Positions 1 to 7,128 of a stretch of DNA of 29,305 bases are shown in pieces (position 1 is the first letter of the stretch; every line of letters begins with the position of its first letter). The notes beneath the pieces are model-generated. The model was not told the DNA's origin. It ran no database searches and saw only the letters and a program-made list of their open reading frames with translations. Source of the DNA: a virus; the IMG/VR virus record IMGVR_UViG_3300030382_000094, positions 1-29,305 of that record; one strand, 5' to 3'. The position numbers and the translations under genes were made by a program.

Positions 1-1
1 A

Positions 2-328
2 AGAATCAAGAACTTAGAAGATGCAGTATCTGACCTCAAAAACCAAATAGGTGAAAAAGGTGATGTAGAAGAAATGACTGAAGAAGTAACTGAGCCTGGC
101 ACAAATCCAAAAACTATAACTACTAAAGAAGTAGTAGAATTTTCAGCAGAAGAAGAATTAGAAAATCTAAAAGCTGAGAACGAAAAACTTAAAACGGAAT
201 TAGCAGAACAACCTGCTGATGCTCCGATTAACACAAATAAATTTAGTGCAGATAAACCTGTATTAAACAAGAAACAATATAACAAGTTATCTAAGCAAGA
301 AAAGTTCTTGTATAACTTAAATAAATAA
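2..328 (+). CDS. Capsid scaffold-like protein, C-terminal part (continues from 28917-29305)
   Basis: This reading frame is open from base 2 and has no start of its own at the window edge. Its first codons (RIKNLEDAVSDL) repeat, in the same frame, the last codons of the gene cut by the right end. The two pieces therefore form one gene of about 225 aa on a circular map. This part is highly charged, with a predicted coiled coil (EELENLKAENEKLKTEL) and a basic tail (KQEKFLYNLNK). An acidic N-terminal half, a coiled coil, and a position 29 bp before the major capsid gene fit an internal scaffold or prohead core protein. A separate start at the ATG at 74 is possible but unnecessary. The scaffold role is inferred from position and composition, not from a recognised family. 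Confidence 0.72.
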   Translation, partial: RIKNLEDAVSDLKNQIGEKGDVEEMTEEVTEPGTNPKTITTKEVVEFSAEEELENLKAENEKLKTELAEQPADAPINTNKFSADKPVLNKKQYNKLSKQEKFLYNLNK

Positions 329-357
329 AAAATTAATTAACAAAAAAAAATTAAATT

Positions 358-1269
358 ATGGCGTTTACAACAACATCAAACTTTGCTGGAAAAGCGGCTG
401 GATTCTATGTATCAGCAGCACTTAAAGAAGCAAAATCATTGGATTACTTAACAATGATAGAAAACATAAAATATAAGAGTAACATCCAAAGACAAGCAGG
501 GAGTTCTGTTGTTCGTAATGCAGAATGTGACTTTACTGACTATGGTACATTAGCTCTTACTGAAAAAGTATTAGAACCAAAGAACTTACAAATCAACCTA
601 GACTTATGTAAGGCTACTTTATTAGATTCTTGGGAAGCATTACAAATGAGAGCAGGAGCAGGAGCACCACCACCTGCAAGTTTTGATGACTATGTAATTT
701 CTTACATGGGGAACATTATCGCAGAAGCAACTGAAGATTCTATATGGAGTGGAGCAGATGCTACTCAAGGTCAATTTGAAGGATTTTTAACTGCTACAAC
801 AGGAGCATTTGCAGTAGATGGAACAGTAGTAGGTTCTACTGCTTCAGGTGCTTATACGGCAGCAAACATTATTGCTAACTTACAAACTTTAACAACTGAT
901 TTGGCAGGTAATGTACCAGCTATCTTAGGAAAAGAAGATTTACATATCTATATGAATAACAAGACTTACGCTTTCTATGTATCAGCAGTATCTACTTTAG
1001 GATATGTTAATGCTTACAATATGAACGGAGATTATGAGCCTGTATTTGAAGGATATAAAATTGCAGTTTGTCCTGGAATGCCTGACAATCAATTAGTAGC
1101 AGCAGAGAAGTCTAACTTATTCTATGGAACTGACCTGATGTCAGATGCTACAAGAATTACATTGATGGATATGGCTGCTTTAGACGGAAGTGACAATATG
1201 CGTTTAGTAGCTAGATATTCAGGGGGTGTTCAGTTAGGAGTTGGTACTGACATAGTTCATCAAGATTAA
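358..1269 (+). CDS. Major capsid protein
   Basis: The product is 303 aa, Ala/Gly/Thr-rich, and has the overall look of an HK97-fold major capsid protein. The N-terminal region ends in helical segments (around residues 40-110), followed by an insertion of small and polar residues (GAFAVDGTVVGSTASGAYTA). The C-terminal half includes a peptide of the kind found near the capsid A-domain (EGYKIAVCPGMPDNQLVAAEKSNLFYGTDL). It sits directly after the scaffold gene, the standard order protease-scaffold-capsid. It is preceded by an A-rich leader (AAAAAAAAATTAAATT) rather than a Shine-Dalgarno, as is usual in Bacteroidota. A hairpin terminator follows at 1281, suggesting that most transcripts stop after this gene so that capsid protein is made in excess. 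Confidence 0.85.
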   Translation: MAFTTTSNFAGKAAGFYVSAALKEAKSLDYLTMIENIKYKSNIQRQAGSSVVRNAECDFTDYGTLALTEKVLEPKNLQINLDLCKATLLDSWEALQMRAGAGAPPPASFDDYVISYMGNIIAEATEDSIWSGADATQGQFEGFLTATTGAFAVDGTVVGSTASGAYTAANIIANLQTLTTDLAGNVPAILGKEDLHIYMNNKTYAFYVSAVSTLGYVNAYNMNGDYEPVFEGYKIAVCPGMPDNQLVAAEKSNLFYGTDLMSDATRITLMDMAALDGSDNMRLVARYSGGVQLGVGTDIVHQD

Positions 1270-1280
1270 TAACACAAAGA

Positions 1281-1312
1281 AGGGAGTGTAAAAGCTCCCT
1301 ACTTTTTAACTT
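1281..1312 (+). terminator. Hairpin terminator/attenuator after the capsid gene
   Basis: AGGGAG (1281-1286) pairs with CTCCCT (1295-1300) around an 8-nt loop, and ACTTTTT follows. The stem has only six pairs, so partial read-through into the next gene at 1329 is expected. Confidence 0.7.
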
Positions 1313-1328
1313 TTAAAAAAATAAAAAC

Positions 1329-1910
1329 ATGGCATGTACAGCACTTACACGCGGAAGAGGACTTGATTGTAATCGCATATCAGGAGGCGTAAAAAAAATA
1401 TTCTTCTCAGTATATGATGAAGATGTATCTTATACTTATGACGGCTCAAATCCTTTAGAAATAGATGCGATTGATTGGAACGCTACTACGATTTATGAAT
1501 ATGTTATGCCTCTTGGAGTAGCTAGTATTACTGATACTATTACAGGTTCAAGAGAAAATGGAACAATCTTTTATACTCCAACGGTGAACATAATTCTAAA
1601 CAGACTTACCAAAGAGGACCAAAACGAAATTAAGCTCTTAGGAAAAAGTAAAGTAAGAATTTTTGCTCAATTAAATGCTCAATTAGCTAACGGACATGAT
1701 GTATTTATTGCATTAGGAATGGCAAATGGAATGGAATTAAACGCAGGTACTATGGATAGTGGTGCTGCATTTGGCGACAGAAATGGTTACACTTTAACCT
1801 TTGACGGCTTAGAAGCTTTACCTTTTGCATTCCTTGAGGATTATACTACAACCCCTTGGGACCAAAGTGGTTTTGTTAATGAGGCAGGAACTTTCCCTAC
1901 AACAGCTTAA
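1329..1910 (+). CDS. Virion structural protein, possible tail tube protein
   Basis: The product is 193 aa and looks mostly beta-stranded, starting MACTALTRGRGLDCNRISGG. A central stretch (GSRENGTIFYTPTVNIIL) and a C-terminal hairpin-like segment (GDRNGYTLTFDGLEALPFAFL) recall tail tube proteins, which are beta-barrels with such loops. No other gene in the window is a clearer tail tube candidate. Its position right after the capsid gene and before the strong terminator at 1938 would also suit a head decoration protein. I associate this N-terminus with conserved but uncharacterised proteins of Flavobacteriia phages. That it is a virion protein is fairly safe; the specific role is inference. Confidence 0.55.
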   Translation: MACTALTRGRGLDCNRISGGVKKIFFSVYDEDVSYTYDGSNPLEIDAIDWNATTIYEYVMPLGVASITDTITGSRENGTIFYTPTVNIILNRLTKEDQNEIKLLGKSKVRIFAQLNAQLANGHDVFIALGMANGMELNAGTMDSGAAFGDRNGYTLTFDGLEALPFAFLEDYTTTPWDQSGFVNEAGTFPTTA

Positions 1911-1937
1911 TTAGTAGTTTTCATATATTCTTTGATT

Positions 1938-1962
1938 AGGGAGGCTTAGTGCCTCCTTTTTC
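1938..1962 (+). terminator. Strong Rho-independent terminator ending the capsid unit
   Basis: AGGGAGGC (1938-1945) pairs with GCCTCCTT (1951-1958) around the loop TTAGT, followed by TTTTTCTTT. It ends the scaffold-capsid transcript and lies between two converging genes, the rightward gene ending at 1910 and the leftward gene ending at 1964. On the minus strand the hairpin lacks a clear U-tract. Confidence 0.85.
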
Positions 1963-1963
1963 T

Positions 1964-2101
1964 TTACTCTATCTCTACCTTACCCATTGATGTATATAAA
2001 TGAGTTTTAGTAATTTTTTTAATCACTCCGACTACTTCTTTCATAAAATGTCCGTAGTCCTTGATTATTGTAACTTCCTGACCTACTTTGTAATTTTCCA
2101 T
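1964..2101 (-). CDS. Small leftward protein, SH3/KOW-like, 45 aa
   Basis: Read on the minus strand from ATG at 2101, this encodes MENYKVGQEVTIIKDYGHFM followed by KEVVGVIKKITKTHLYTSMGKVEIE and a stop at 1964. The pattern 'YKVGQEVTI...GVIKKITKTHLYT...GKVEI' is typical of small SH3-like/KOW-type beta-barrels that bind nucleic acid or ribosomes. It is the only convincing leftward gene in the window. It has its own host-type promoter (2126-2152, minus strand) and lies in an otherwise empty 270-bp gap, which supports it being real. A regulatory or host-takeover role is possible but not shown; the family is not identified. Confidence 0.65.
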   Translation of the reverse strand: MENYKVGQEVTIIKDYGHFMKEVVGVIKKITKTHLYTSMGKVEIE

Positions 2102-2125
2102 AATTTATTGTTTTAATTAATACGG

Positions 2126-2152
2126 CAAATATAAAAAAAATAAGTTAATCAA
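2126..2152 (-). promoter_or_regulatory. Host-type (Bacteroidota) promoter for the leftward gene
   Basis: On the minus strand TTTG (complement of 2150-2153) is followed after about 16 nt by TATATTTG (complement of 2126-2133). This matches the Bacteroidota consensus of a -33 TTG and a -7 TAnnTTTG. Initiation would fall near 2118, about 17 nt ahead of the ATG at 2101. It overlaps the upstream box of the opposing late promoter at 2147. Confidence 0.6.
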
Positions 2153-2182
2153 ATAAAAACGTACCTTTTCTATTATATAGTA
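2147..2182 (+). promoter_or_regulatory. Phage late promoter, copy 1 (portal/lysis unit)
   Basis: AATCAAATAAA (2147-2157), a 12-nt spacer, then CTATTATATAGTA (2170-2182). Both boxes and the spacing recur at four other places in the window (16042, 17547, 26890, 28855). The last A of the motif is the first base of the ATG of the next gene, so the mRNA from this site could be leaderless. Confidence 0.75.
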
Positions 2183-3450
2183 TGATACAAGCAATTAGGG
2201 AAACTCCGTTTATAGCTTATATAGAAACTGAAGCAAAGAGAATAGATACAAGTGTTACTTCAGCACATATAAGGCATTTGGCTAAGTTTTCAAATGACTT
2301 GGATGGTGCAGTATTTTATGCTTATGCAAAGACGGAAACGATTAACGACAGATACACAGAGTTAGGCTTTAAGTACAGCCCTACGCCTAATATGTATACA
2401 GGTATTGTAGACCTAAAACCAGCAGGATATTACAAGTATGAATTATATGAAGTAAGCTGGATTGGTGCAGTTGATGTGGCTTCAGGAAATGCACCAGCAA
2501 CTGAAACAGATGTCTTAACCCCTGTTGCTGATACTAAAGGAGTAGTACAAGGGCTTGTTGCTATTGGTAAATTGTATTTAGGAGAAAAATCAGGAGAAGA
2601 AGAAGTACAATATACCGAGTATGAAGCACCAAGTGCAACAAATTATATATATACAGGCGTTCCTTCACCTGATATTTTTAACGAGTATTCACTAGACTTT
2701 GATGGTGTAGATGATGTGTTAATAACAACTGAAGATAGTAGTATAATGCCTACGGAACAACTAACAGTAGGTGCTTGGATAAACCCTAGCACTTGGGAAT
2801 TTGCAGGAAATGCTCAAGTTCGTTACCCTTTAGGGTGCGTGTCAAGTGGAGGATGGGGGATATACTTTGAGAATAACTACAATGCTACGGAAACATTATT
2901 CAAAGGGATTATTCAAGTAGAGGATACAGGAGAGGGTTCGCCAGGATATTTATACCCAGATGGAGGAACAAGTTATAGTGTTGAGTTACGAGGGCTTAAT
3001 GGGTGGCACTATATTACTTTAACTTATACAAACACTACTGGCAAGGCTTCGTTGTATATGGATGGTAAAGTTATAGCAGAAGATACAGGAGCTGCTGGTA
3101 AGATAGTATATCATCCAACTAGTGATAGACCTTTAATGTTCGGAGCAGATGCCTTATTAGATACTACTGGACAGCATTTCTTTGAAGGCAATATAGATGA
3201 AGGTTCGGTATGGGATAAGTGTTTAAGTACAGCAGAAGTTTTAGCGGTATATAATAGAGGGCTTCCTATTGACCTTTTATCTAATACAGGGGATTATGTT
3301 AGTAGTGGTGATTTGCAGGGTTGGTGGAGAATGGGCGACCCAACAGGAACATCCGCTTACCCTACTATTGTAGACGCTAGTACAAATACGAATAATGGAA
3401 CAATGACTAATATGGCTTCTGGAGATATAAAGGAAGATGTACCTAAATAA
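2182..3450 (+). CDS. Virion protein with C-terminal LamG/concanavalin A-like lectin domain
   Basis: The product is 422 aa. Residues 1 to about 160 form a domain I associate with Bacteroidota phage structural proteins (VDLKPAGYYKYELYEVSW, then GLVAIGKLYLGE...VQYTEYEAPSATNYIYTG). Residues about 165-420 form a LamG-type jelly roll: SLDFDGVDDVLITTEDS, LTVGAWINPSTW, GWHYITLTYTNTTGKASLYMDGK, FEGNIDEGSVWDKCLSTAEVLAVYNRG and GWWRMGD. LamG domains commonly bind glycans. Located between capsid and portal genes, it may decorate the head or neck, or adsorb to cell-surface polysaccharide. The start is the ATG at 2182, which overlaps the late promoter motif; no later ATG would keep the N-terminal domain. 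Confidence 0.75.
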   Translation: MIQAIRETPFIAYIETEAKRIDTSVTSAHIRHLAKFSNDLDGAVFYAYAKTETINDRYTELGFKYSPTPNMYTGIVDLKPAGYYKYELYEVSWIGAVDVASGNAPATETDVLTPVADTKGVVQGLVAIGKLYLGEKSGEEEVQYTEYEAPSATNYIYTGVPSPDIFNEYSLDFDGVDDVLITTEDSSIMPTEQLTVGAWINPSTWEFAGNAQVRYPLGCVSSGGWGIYFENNYNATETLFKGIIQVEDTGEGSPGYLYPDGGTSYSVELRGLNGWHYITLTYTNTTGKASLYMDGKVIAEDTGAAGKIVYHPTSDRPLMFGADALLDTTGQHFFEGNIDEGSVWDKCLSTAEVLAVYNRGLPIDLLSNTGDYVSSGDLQGWWRMGDPTGTSAYPTIVDASTNTNNGTMTNMASGDIKEDVPK

Positions 3451-3451
3451 T

Positions 3452-3682
3452 ATGAGAGAAACAACCTATGTAATATTAGAAGAAACTGAAGTGTCAAGCA
3501 TTAATTTTAATGAAATAATAGAAGGTAGTCTTGATACTTTAAGATATTCTGTGGATGGAAGTAAGGTTATTGTAAAGTTCAAAGGCACAACTCCTGATTT
3601 TTTAGATGGGAAAACAAAATATACTCACGAAGAAATCCTTATTATTGTAGGAACTTCAGAATGGAATAAACCACAAGCATAA
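3452..3682 (+). CDS. Small hypothetical protein, 76 aa
   Basis: I chose the ATG at 3452, one base after the preceding stop, rather than an in-frame ATG at 3437 inside the upstream gene. The protein (MRETTYVILEETEVSSINFN..., ending IIVGTSEWNKPQA) is acidic and predicted to be alpha/beta, with VDGSKVIVKFKGTTPDF in the middle. It has no recognised family. Its place between the LamG protein and the portal suggests a virion or assembly accessory. Confidence 0.7.
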   Translation: MRETTYVILEETEVSSINFNEIIEGSLDTLRYSVDGSKVIVKFKGTTPDFLDGKTKYTHEEILIIVGTSEWNKPQA

Positions 3683-3697
3683 AATGGAAAATATACT

Positions 3698-5593
3698 ATG
3701 AAAGACAATATAATTAATATCAATTTAGAAACTAGCACAAGTCCAATAGTAGCTGAAGTACGAGGTAGAGATTGGATAGAATATGGAACAGAAGATTGGA
3801 AAAACCTTTATCCTCAATTCTTAATTGACCTTTATTATTCTAGTTCAATAACAGCAGCAATTGTAAATTCCACTTCAGAAATGATTGCAGGGGAAAACTT
3901 AATTATAGAAGATGAAGAAGATAGAGATTTAGAAGCTAGGACAAAACTTCAGCACTTTATGGATAGAGCAAACGGAAACGAAAGCCTACATGAAGTCCTT
4001 AAAAAAGTTGCTTTTGATTTTAAACTACAAGGAGCTTTTGCTTTAAATGTCGTATGGTCTAAAGACCGTACCCAAATAGCAGAAGTCTATCACGTAGACG
4101 TTTCTAAAATAAGATGTGCTAGACCTGATGAAATGGGAAAGACTAAAGGGTACTACATATCAGCAGATTGGTCAAACACTAGAACGAATAAACCTTATTA
4201 TGTTCCTGCTTTTAATGTTAATGACAGAACAAGTCCTAATCAAATTATGTACTCAGGTCTTTATAGTCCTAATATGAACTCTTATTATACACCTGATTGG
4301 GTGTCTTGTGCAAATTGGGCTTTAATTGATGGGCGTGTTTCAGAGTTTCATCTTAACAATATAAGCTCAGGGTTCTCAGGCTCGTTTATGATTAATTTTT
4401 CTAATGGCATTCCGACTCAAGAGGAGCGTTTTCAAATAGAGCAAAGCCTAACAGAGAAGTTTACAGGACAAAACAATGCAGGAAAGTTTATACTGACGTT
4501 TTCAGACGATAAGACAAGGACTCCTGAAATACAAGCTATAAGCCCTAGCGACTTAGATAAGCAATATATTGCACTCCAAGAATTACTCACGCAAAACATC
4601 TTATCAGGACACAGGGTAACCTCACCTATGCTTATGGGTATAAAGTCAGACACAGGACTTGGAAACAACGCTGACGAACTTAATTCAGCAGGGAATTTCT
4701 ATCTCAATTCTGTCATAAAGCCCTTCCAAGATATGATAGTAAAACAGCTTAGAAAAATATTCCAAGTAAACCAAATGGATATGCCTGTAAACTTTGTACA
4801 ATTAAAGCCTATTACTTTAGAATTTACTTCTGAGGACTTAAAAGGAGTTATGACAGAAGCTGAAATTAGAGAGGAATTAGGTCTTGAACCATTAGATGTA
4901 GAAGTAAGAGAGGATTTTAGTAAAGTAGAAAAGACAGAGTTAGATAAATTTATTGAAGAATATGGGGAGGATATGCCTGAAGATTACGAATTGATTGAAG
5001 AAGAAAAGATAGAAGATGAAGATTTAGATTTTGACTTTGAAGAAGTGTTAAATGATGTTGCGGGAGAAAAGATTGAGTTAGCTTCAACAGGAAGCCCTAA
5101 GCCTAGCCGTAAGTCAGAGCAAGATGGAATATCTAAAAAAAGTTATGATTATTTTAGAGTAAGATATGTTTATGCCCAAGATAATTTTTTAGTAAACAAA
5201 ACAGGGCAGAAAAGACCATTTTGCAGACAAATGATGGGAGCTTCTAAGACGGGGAAGATGTATCGTAAAGAGGATATACAAAGAATGTCAAAGATGGTTG
5301 TGAATGATTGGTATTATAGTGAAAGACAAAACAGGAAAATTGGTTGGGGTCCTAAAGGTGCTTTAAAATATGACATCTTTAAGTACAAAGGAGGAGGCAA
5401 TTGTCAGCACTTTTGGCTAAGAAAAATTTACAAAACAACAATAGGAGAATCTAAGACTACTAAGATAGAAGATGCTGATTTAATCGGTTACACTAAAGCT
5501 AAGTCTGAAGGGTTTACTGCTAAAAAGAACAGCACTTTAGTGGCTAAACCACCAAAGAGAATGAAGAATAAAGGATTTTTAACACCAAGATAA
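3698..5593 (+). CDS. Portal protein with fused C-terminal minor-head-like domain
   Basis: The product is 631 aa, longer than many portals. Residues 1 to about 430 are portal-like: an N-terminal clip region with YSSSITAAIVNSTSEMIAGE, a long middle, and a helical stretch with LLTQNILSGHRVTSPMLMG. An acidic linker follows (DMPEDYELIEEEKIEDEDLDFDFEE). Residues about 490-600 look like a separate domain: VRYVYAQDNF, KRPFCRQMMGASKTGKMYRKEDI, GWGPKGALKYDIFKYKGG and NCQHFWLRKIY. This Cys/His pattern resembles the conserved C-terminal region of minor head (MuF/SPP1 gp7-like) proteins. The fusion would provide portal and minor head protein from one gene. The portal call is firm; the nature of the extra domain is my recognition of the pattern. 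Confidence 0.85.
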   Translation: MKDNIININLETSTSPIVAEVRGRDWIEYGTEDWKNLYPQFLIDLYYSSSITAAIVNSTSEMIAGENLIIEDEEDRDLEARTKLQHFMDRANGNESLHEVLKKVAFDFKLQGAFALNVVWSKDRTQIAEVYHVDVSKIRCARPDEMGKTKGYYISADWSNTRTNKPYYVPAFNVNDRTSPNQIMYSGLYSPNMNSYYTPDWVSCANWALIDGRVSEFHLNNISSGFSGSFMINFSNGIPTQEERFQIEQSLTEKFTGQNNAGKFILTFSDDKTRTPEIQAISPSDLDKQYIALQELLTQNILSGHRVTSPMLMGIKSDTGLGNNADELNSAGNFYLNSVIKPFQDMIVKQLRKIFQVNQMDMPVNFVQLKPITLEFTSEDLKGVMTEAEIREELGLEPLDVEVREDFSKVEKTELDKFIEEYGEDMPEDYELIEEEKIEDEDLDFDFEEVLNDVAGEKIELASTGSPKPSRKSEQDGISKKSYDYFRVRYVYAQDNFLVNKTGQKRPFCRQMMGASKTGKMYRKEDIQRMSKMVVNDWYYSERQNRKIGWGPKGALKYDIFKYKGGGNCQHFWLRKIYKTTIGESKTTKIEDADLIGYTKAKSEGFTAKKNSTLVAKPPKRMKNKGFLTPR

Positions 5594-5595
5594 TT

Positions 5596-6156
5596 ATGGC
5601 ATACGTACTATTTATATCAGAAGAAAAACTTAAAGACTCAACTGCAATTAATCTTAATGTAGATACTGACTTGCTCTTGCCGTATGTAAGACAGGCACAA
5701 AAGCTATATGTTGAACCGAAACTTGGCACAGACTTAACTCAGAAACTTAAAGACGAAATCATAGCAGGTACTTTAGCAGGAGCTTATAAGACTTTAGTAG
5801 ATGACTATATTGGAGATATGCTCCCAAATTGGGGTCTATATATGTTAGTACCTTTTTTACGCTTCAAGGTGGAGAATGGAAATATTTACTCCAAGACTTC
5901 AGAAACAGGAAATGCTTTAAGTACGGAAGAAGCTCAACACTTCAGAGAGGAGATTAGAAATACTGCCGAATATTATACAGAGCGTATGATTGAGTATGTA
6001 ACTAATAACTTAGCTAGTTTTCCTGAATATTCTACAAATACAGGAGCAGATGTAAGCCCTGATAGAAATGCCTTCTATAATGGAATGAACCTTGAAAGAC
6101 CTAGCCAACAGGGAACAAGACTTACTTTGAGAAACTTTTTAAATTCTTCAGATTAA
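5596..6156 (+). CDS. Head-tail connector/adaptor protein (DUF6712-like)
   Basis: The product is 186 aa, largely helical, with an N-terminal VLFISEEKLKDSTAINLNVD and then LLLPYVRQAQKLYVEPKLGT. This resembles head-tail connector proteins of the gp6/DUF6712 type, which form a helical ring under the portal. The C-terminal half carries amphipathic helices (EEAQHFREEIRNTAEYYTER) and ends with a flexible segment (NGMNLERPSQQGTRLTLRNF). It lies 2 bp after the portal, the usual position for the first adaptor. The stop overlaps the ATG of the next small gene (TAATG). Confidence 0.7.
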   Translation: MAYVLFISEEKLKDSTAINLNVDTDLLLPYVRQAQKLYVEPKLGTDLTQKLKDEIIAGTLAGAYKTLVDDYIGDMLPNWGLYMLVPFLRFKVENGNIYSKTSETGNALSTEEAQHFREEIRNTAEYYTERMIEYVTNNLASFPEYSTNTGADVSPDRNAFYNGMNLERPSQQGTRLTLRNFLNSSD

Positions 6157-6278
6157 TGAAGAAACACTACAAAACAAAACCAATAAATATAACTAAGCTA
6201 AAATCCTACTTGGATAAAAAGCCTAAATTAAAAATAAATGACAGATCTAAAAGACACACTACAAGTAGGAATAGCTAA
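6156..6278 (+). CDS. Small basic protein, 40 aa
   Basis: MKKHYKTKPINITKLKSYLD followed by KKPKLKINDRSKRHTTSRNS. The ATG overlaps the previous stop (TAATG), and the 3' end overlaps the next gene by 41 nt in another frame. The protein is strongly basic and has no recognised family. The tight overlap favours a real translated ORF, but its shortness keeps confidence moderate. Confidence 0.45.
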   Translation: MKKHYKTKPINITKLKSYLDKKPKLKINDRSKRHTTSRNS

Positions 6279-6396
6279 CGGCTCGGCTATTGGCTTCAGT
6301 ATAACAGATTGCAACGAGATACTTACGCTAGTATCTTTAATATTAGCAATAGGCTTTACAGTATATAAGTTTATGAAATTCAACAAAGATGCCTAA
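6238..6396 (+). CDS. Single-span membrane protein, 52 aa (holin-like candidate)
   Basis: MTDLKDTLQVGIANGSAIGF is followed by SITDCNEILTLVSLILAIGFTVYKFMKFNKDA. Residues about 27-44 (EILTLVSLILAIGFTVYKF) form one membrane span, followed by a short basic tail, giving an N-out or N-in single-pass protein. It begins the group of small membrane proteins between the connector and the phosphoesterase. By size, topology and place it is a holin or spanin-like candidate, but no family was recognised. Confidence 0.6.
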   Translation: MTDLKDTLQVGIANGSAIGFSITDCNEILTLVSLILAIGFTVYKFMKFNKDA

Positions 6397-6520
6397 AAAA
6401 AGAAAACTCAATAGTACCAATCCTAAATTTCAACCTAAAGTTAAAAGAGATGATAAAGTGCTTAGAAAATTTATTCAAGAAGTTAAGGGAGTTAAAGTTT
6501 ACGCAATCTACTCACTATAG
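6389..6520 (+). CDS. Small basic protein, 43 aa
   Basis: The ATG at 6389 overlaps the end of the preceding membrane protein gene by 8 nt. It encodes MPKKRKLNSTNPKFQPKVKR then DDKVLRKFIQEVKGVKVYAIYSL. The N-terminus is very basic (PKKRK). The stop at 6518-6520 lies 1 nt before the TTG chosen as the start of the following DUF5675 gene, so the order is consistent with a tightly packed operon. Function unknown. Confidence 0.5.
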   Translation: MPKKRKLNSTNPKFQPKVKRDDKVLRKFIQEVKGVKVYAIYSL

Positions 6521-6521
6521 T

Positions 6522-6932
6522 TTGAGCAAAATAAACCTTTTAATTCTTAGAGATACATTTACTGAAGAGTCTACTATTGGAGAGTTGTTTTTAAATGGGG
6601 AGAGGTTTTGTGATACTTTAGAACTACCCTTTAGAGATAACCAAAGAAGCGTGTCCTGCATACCAACAGGAGAATACAGGGCAAGATTAAGATTACCAAG
6701 AGAAAGTGCTACAAGAGATTATGTTCACTTGTTAGTACAAGATGTACCAAGCCGAGATTACATATTATTCCATAGGGGAAATTCATCTAAAGACACACGT
6801 GGCTGTATTCTAGTAGGACAGGGAAGCCAACAAGACGTTGTTCACAATTCAACTTTAGCAATGGATTTACTGATAAAAGAAATAATAAATTTGGGTGGAG
6901 AAGATATTAAATTAATAATCAAAAATAAATAA
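6522..6932 (+). CDS. DUF5675 family protein, lysis-region candidate
   Basis: I chose the TTG at 6522, because the sequence from there (SKINLLILRDTFTEESTIGE) matches the usual N-terminus of DUF5675. The frame remains open upstream to an ATG at 6450, but that stretch overlaps another small gene. Family hallmarks follow: GERFCDTLELP, IPTGEYRARLRLP, YILFHRGNSSKDTRGCILVG. The conserved H, D and C (HRGN, DTRGC) could form an active site, because the arrangement recalls HxxN...GC motifs of L,D-transpeptidase-like folds. The family has no established function known to me. Being among small membrane proteins and with no standard endolysin in the window, it is the best candidate for cell-wall action. 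Confidence 0.75.
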   Translation: MSKINLLILRDTFTEESTIGELFLNGERFCDTLELPFRDNQRSVSCIPTGEYRARLRLPRESATRDYVHLLVQDVPSRDYILFHRGNSSKDTRGCILVGQGSQQDVVHNSTLAMDLLIKEIINLGGEDIKLIIKNK

Positions 6933-6933
6933 A

Positions 6934-7128
6934 ATGAAAAATTGGATAGCAAATGTAGTTTTAGGGAAAATCCTTAATAGTCGCAAGTTCGTTTATGCAG
7001 TAACAGGAATAGTAGTGCCTTTTTTAATGACTCACTTTGGGTGGGGAGCAGAAGTTGCCGAAACAGTATGGCAAACATTCTTAGTATTAATCTTAGGACA
7101 AGGAGTTGCAGACATCAGCAAGAGATAA
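6934..7128 (+). CDS. Small membrane protein, 64 aa, holin-like candidate
   Basis: MKNWIANVVLGKILNSRKFV is followed by two hydrophobic segments (residues about 20-34, VYAVTGIVVPFLMTH, and about 43-58, ETVWQTFLVLILGQGV), separated by a short Gly/Trp-containing turn. Two spans within 64 residues, a basic N-terminus and the ending DISKR fit a class II-like holin. It starts 1 bp after the DUF5675 stop. The holin role is inferred from topology and place. Confidence 0.65.
   Translation: MKNWIANVVLGKILNSRKFVYAVTGIVVPFLMTHFGWGAEVAETVWQTFLVLILGQGVADISKR

Noticed and set aside
3248-3257. CTATTATATA on the minus strand inside the LamG gene
   Set aside because: No upstream box at the 12-nt spacing (ATAAAAGGTCA), antisense to a gene, no leftward gene follows.
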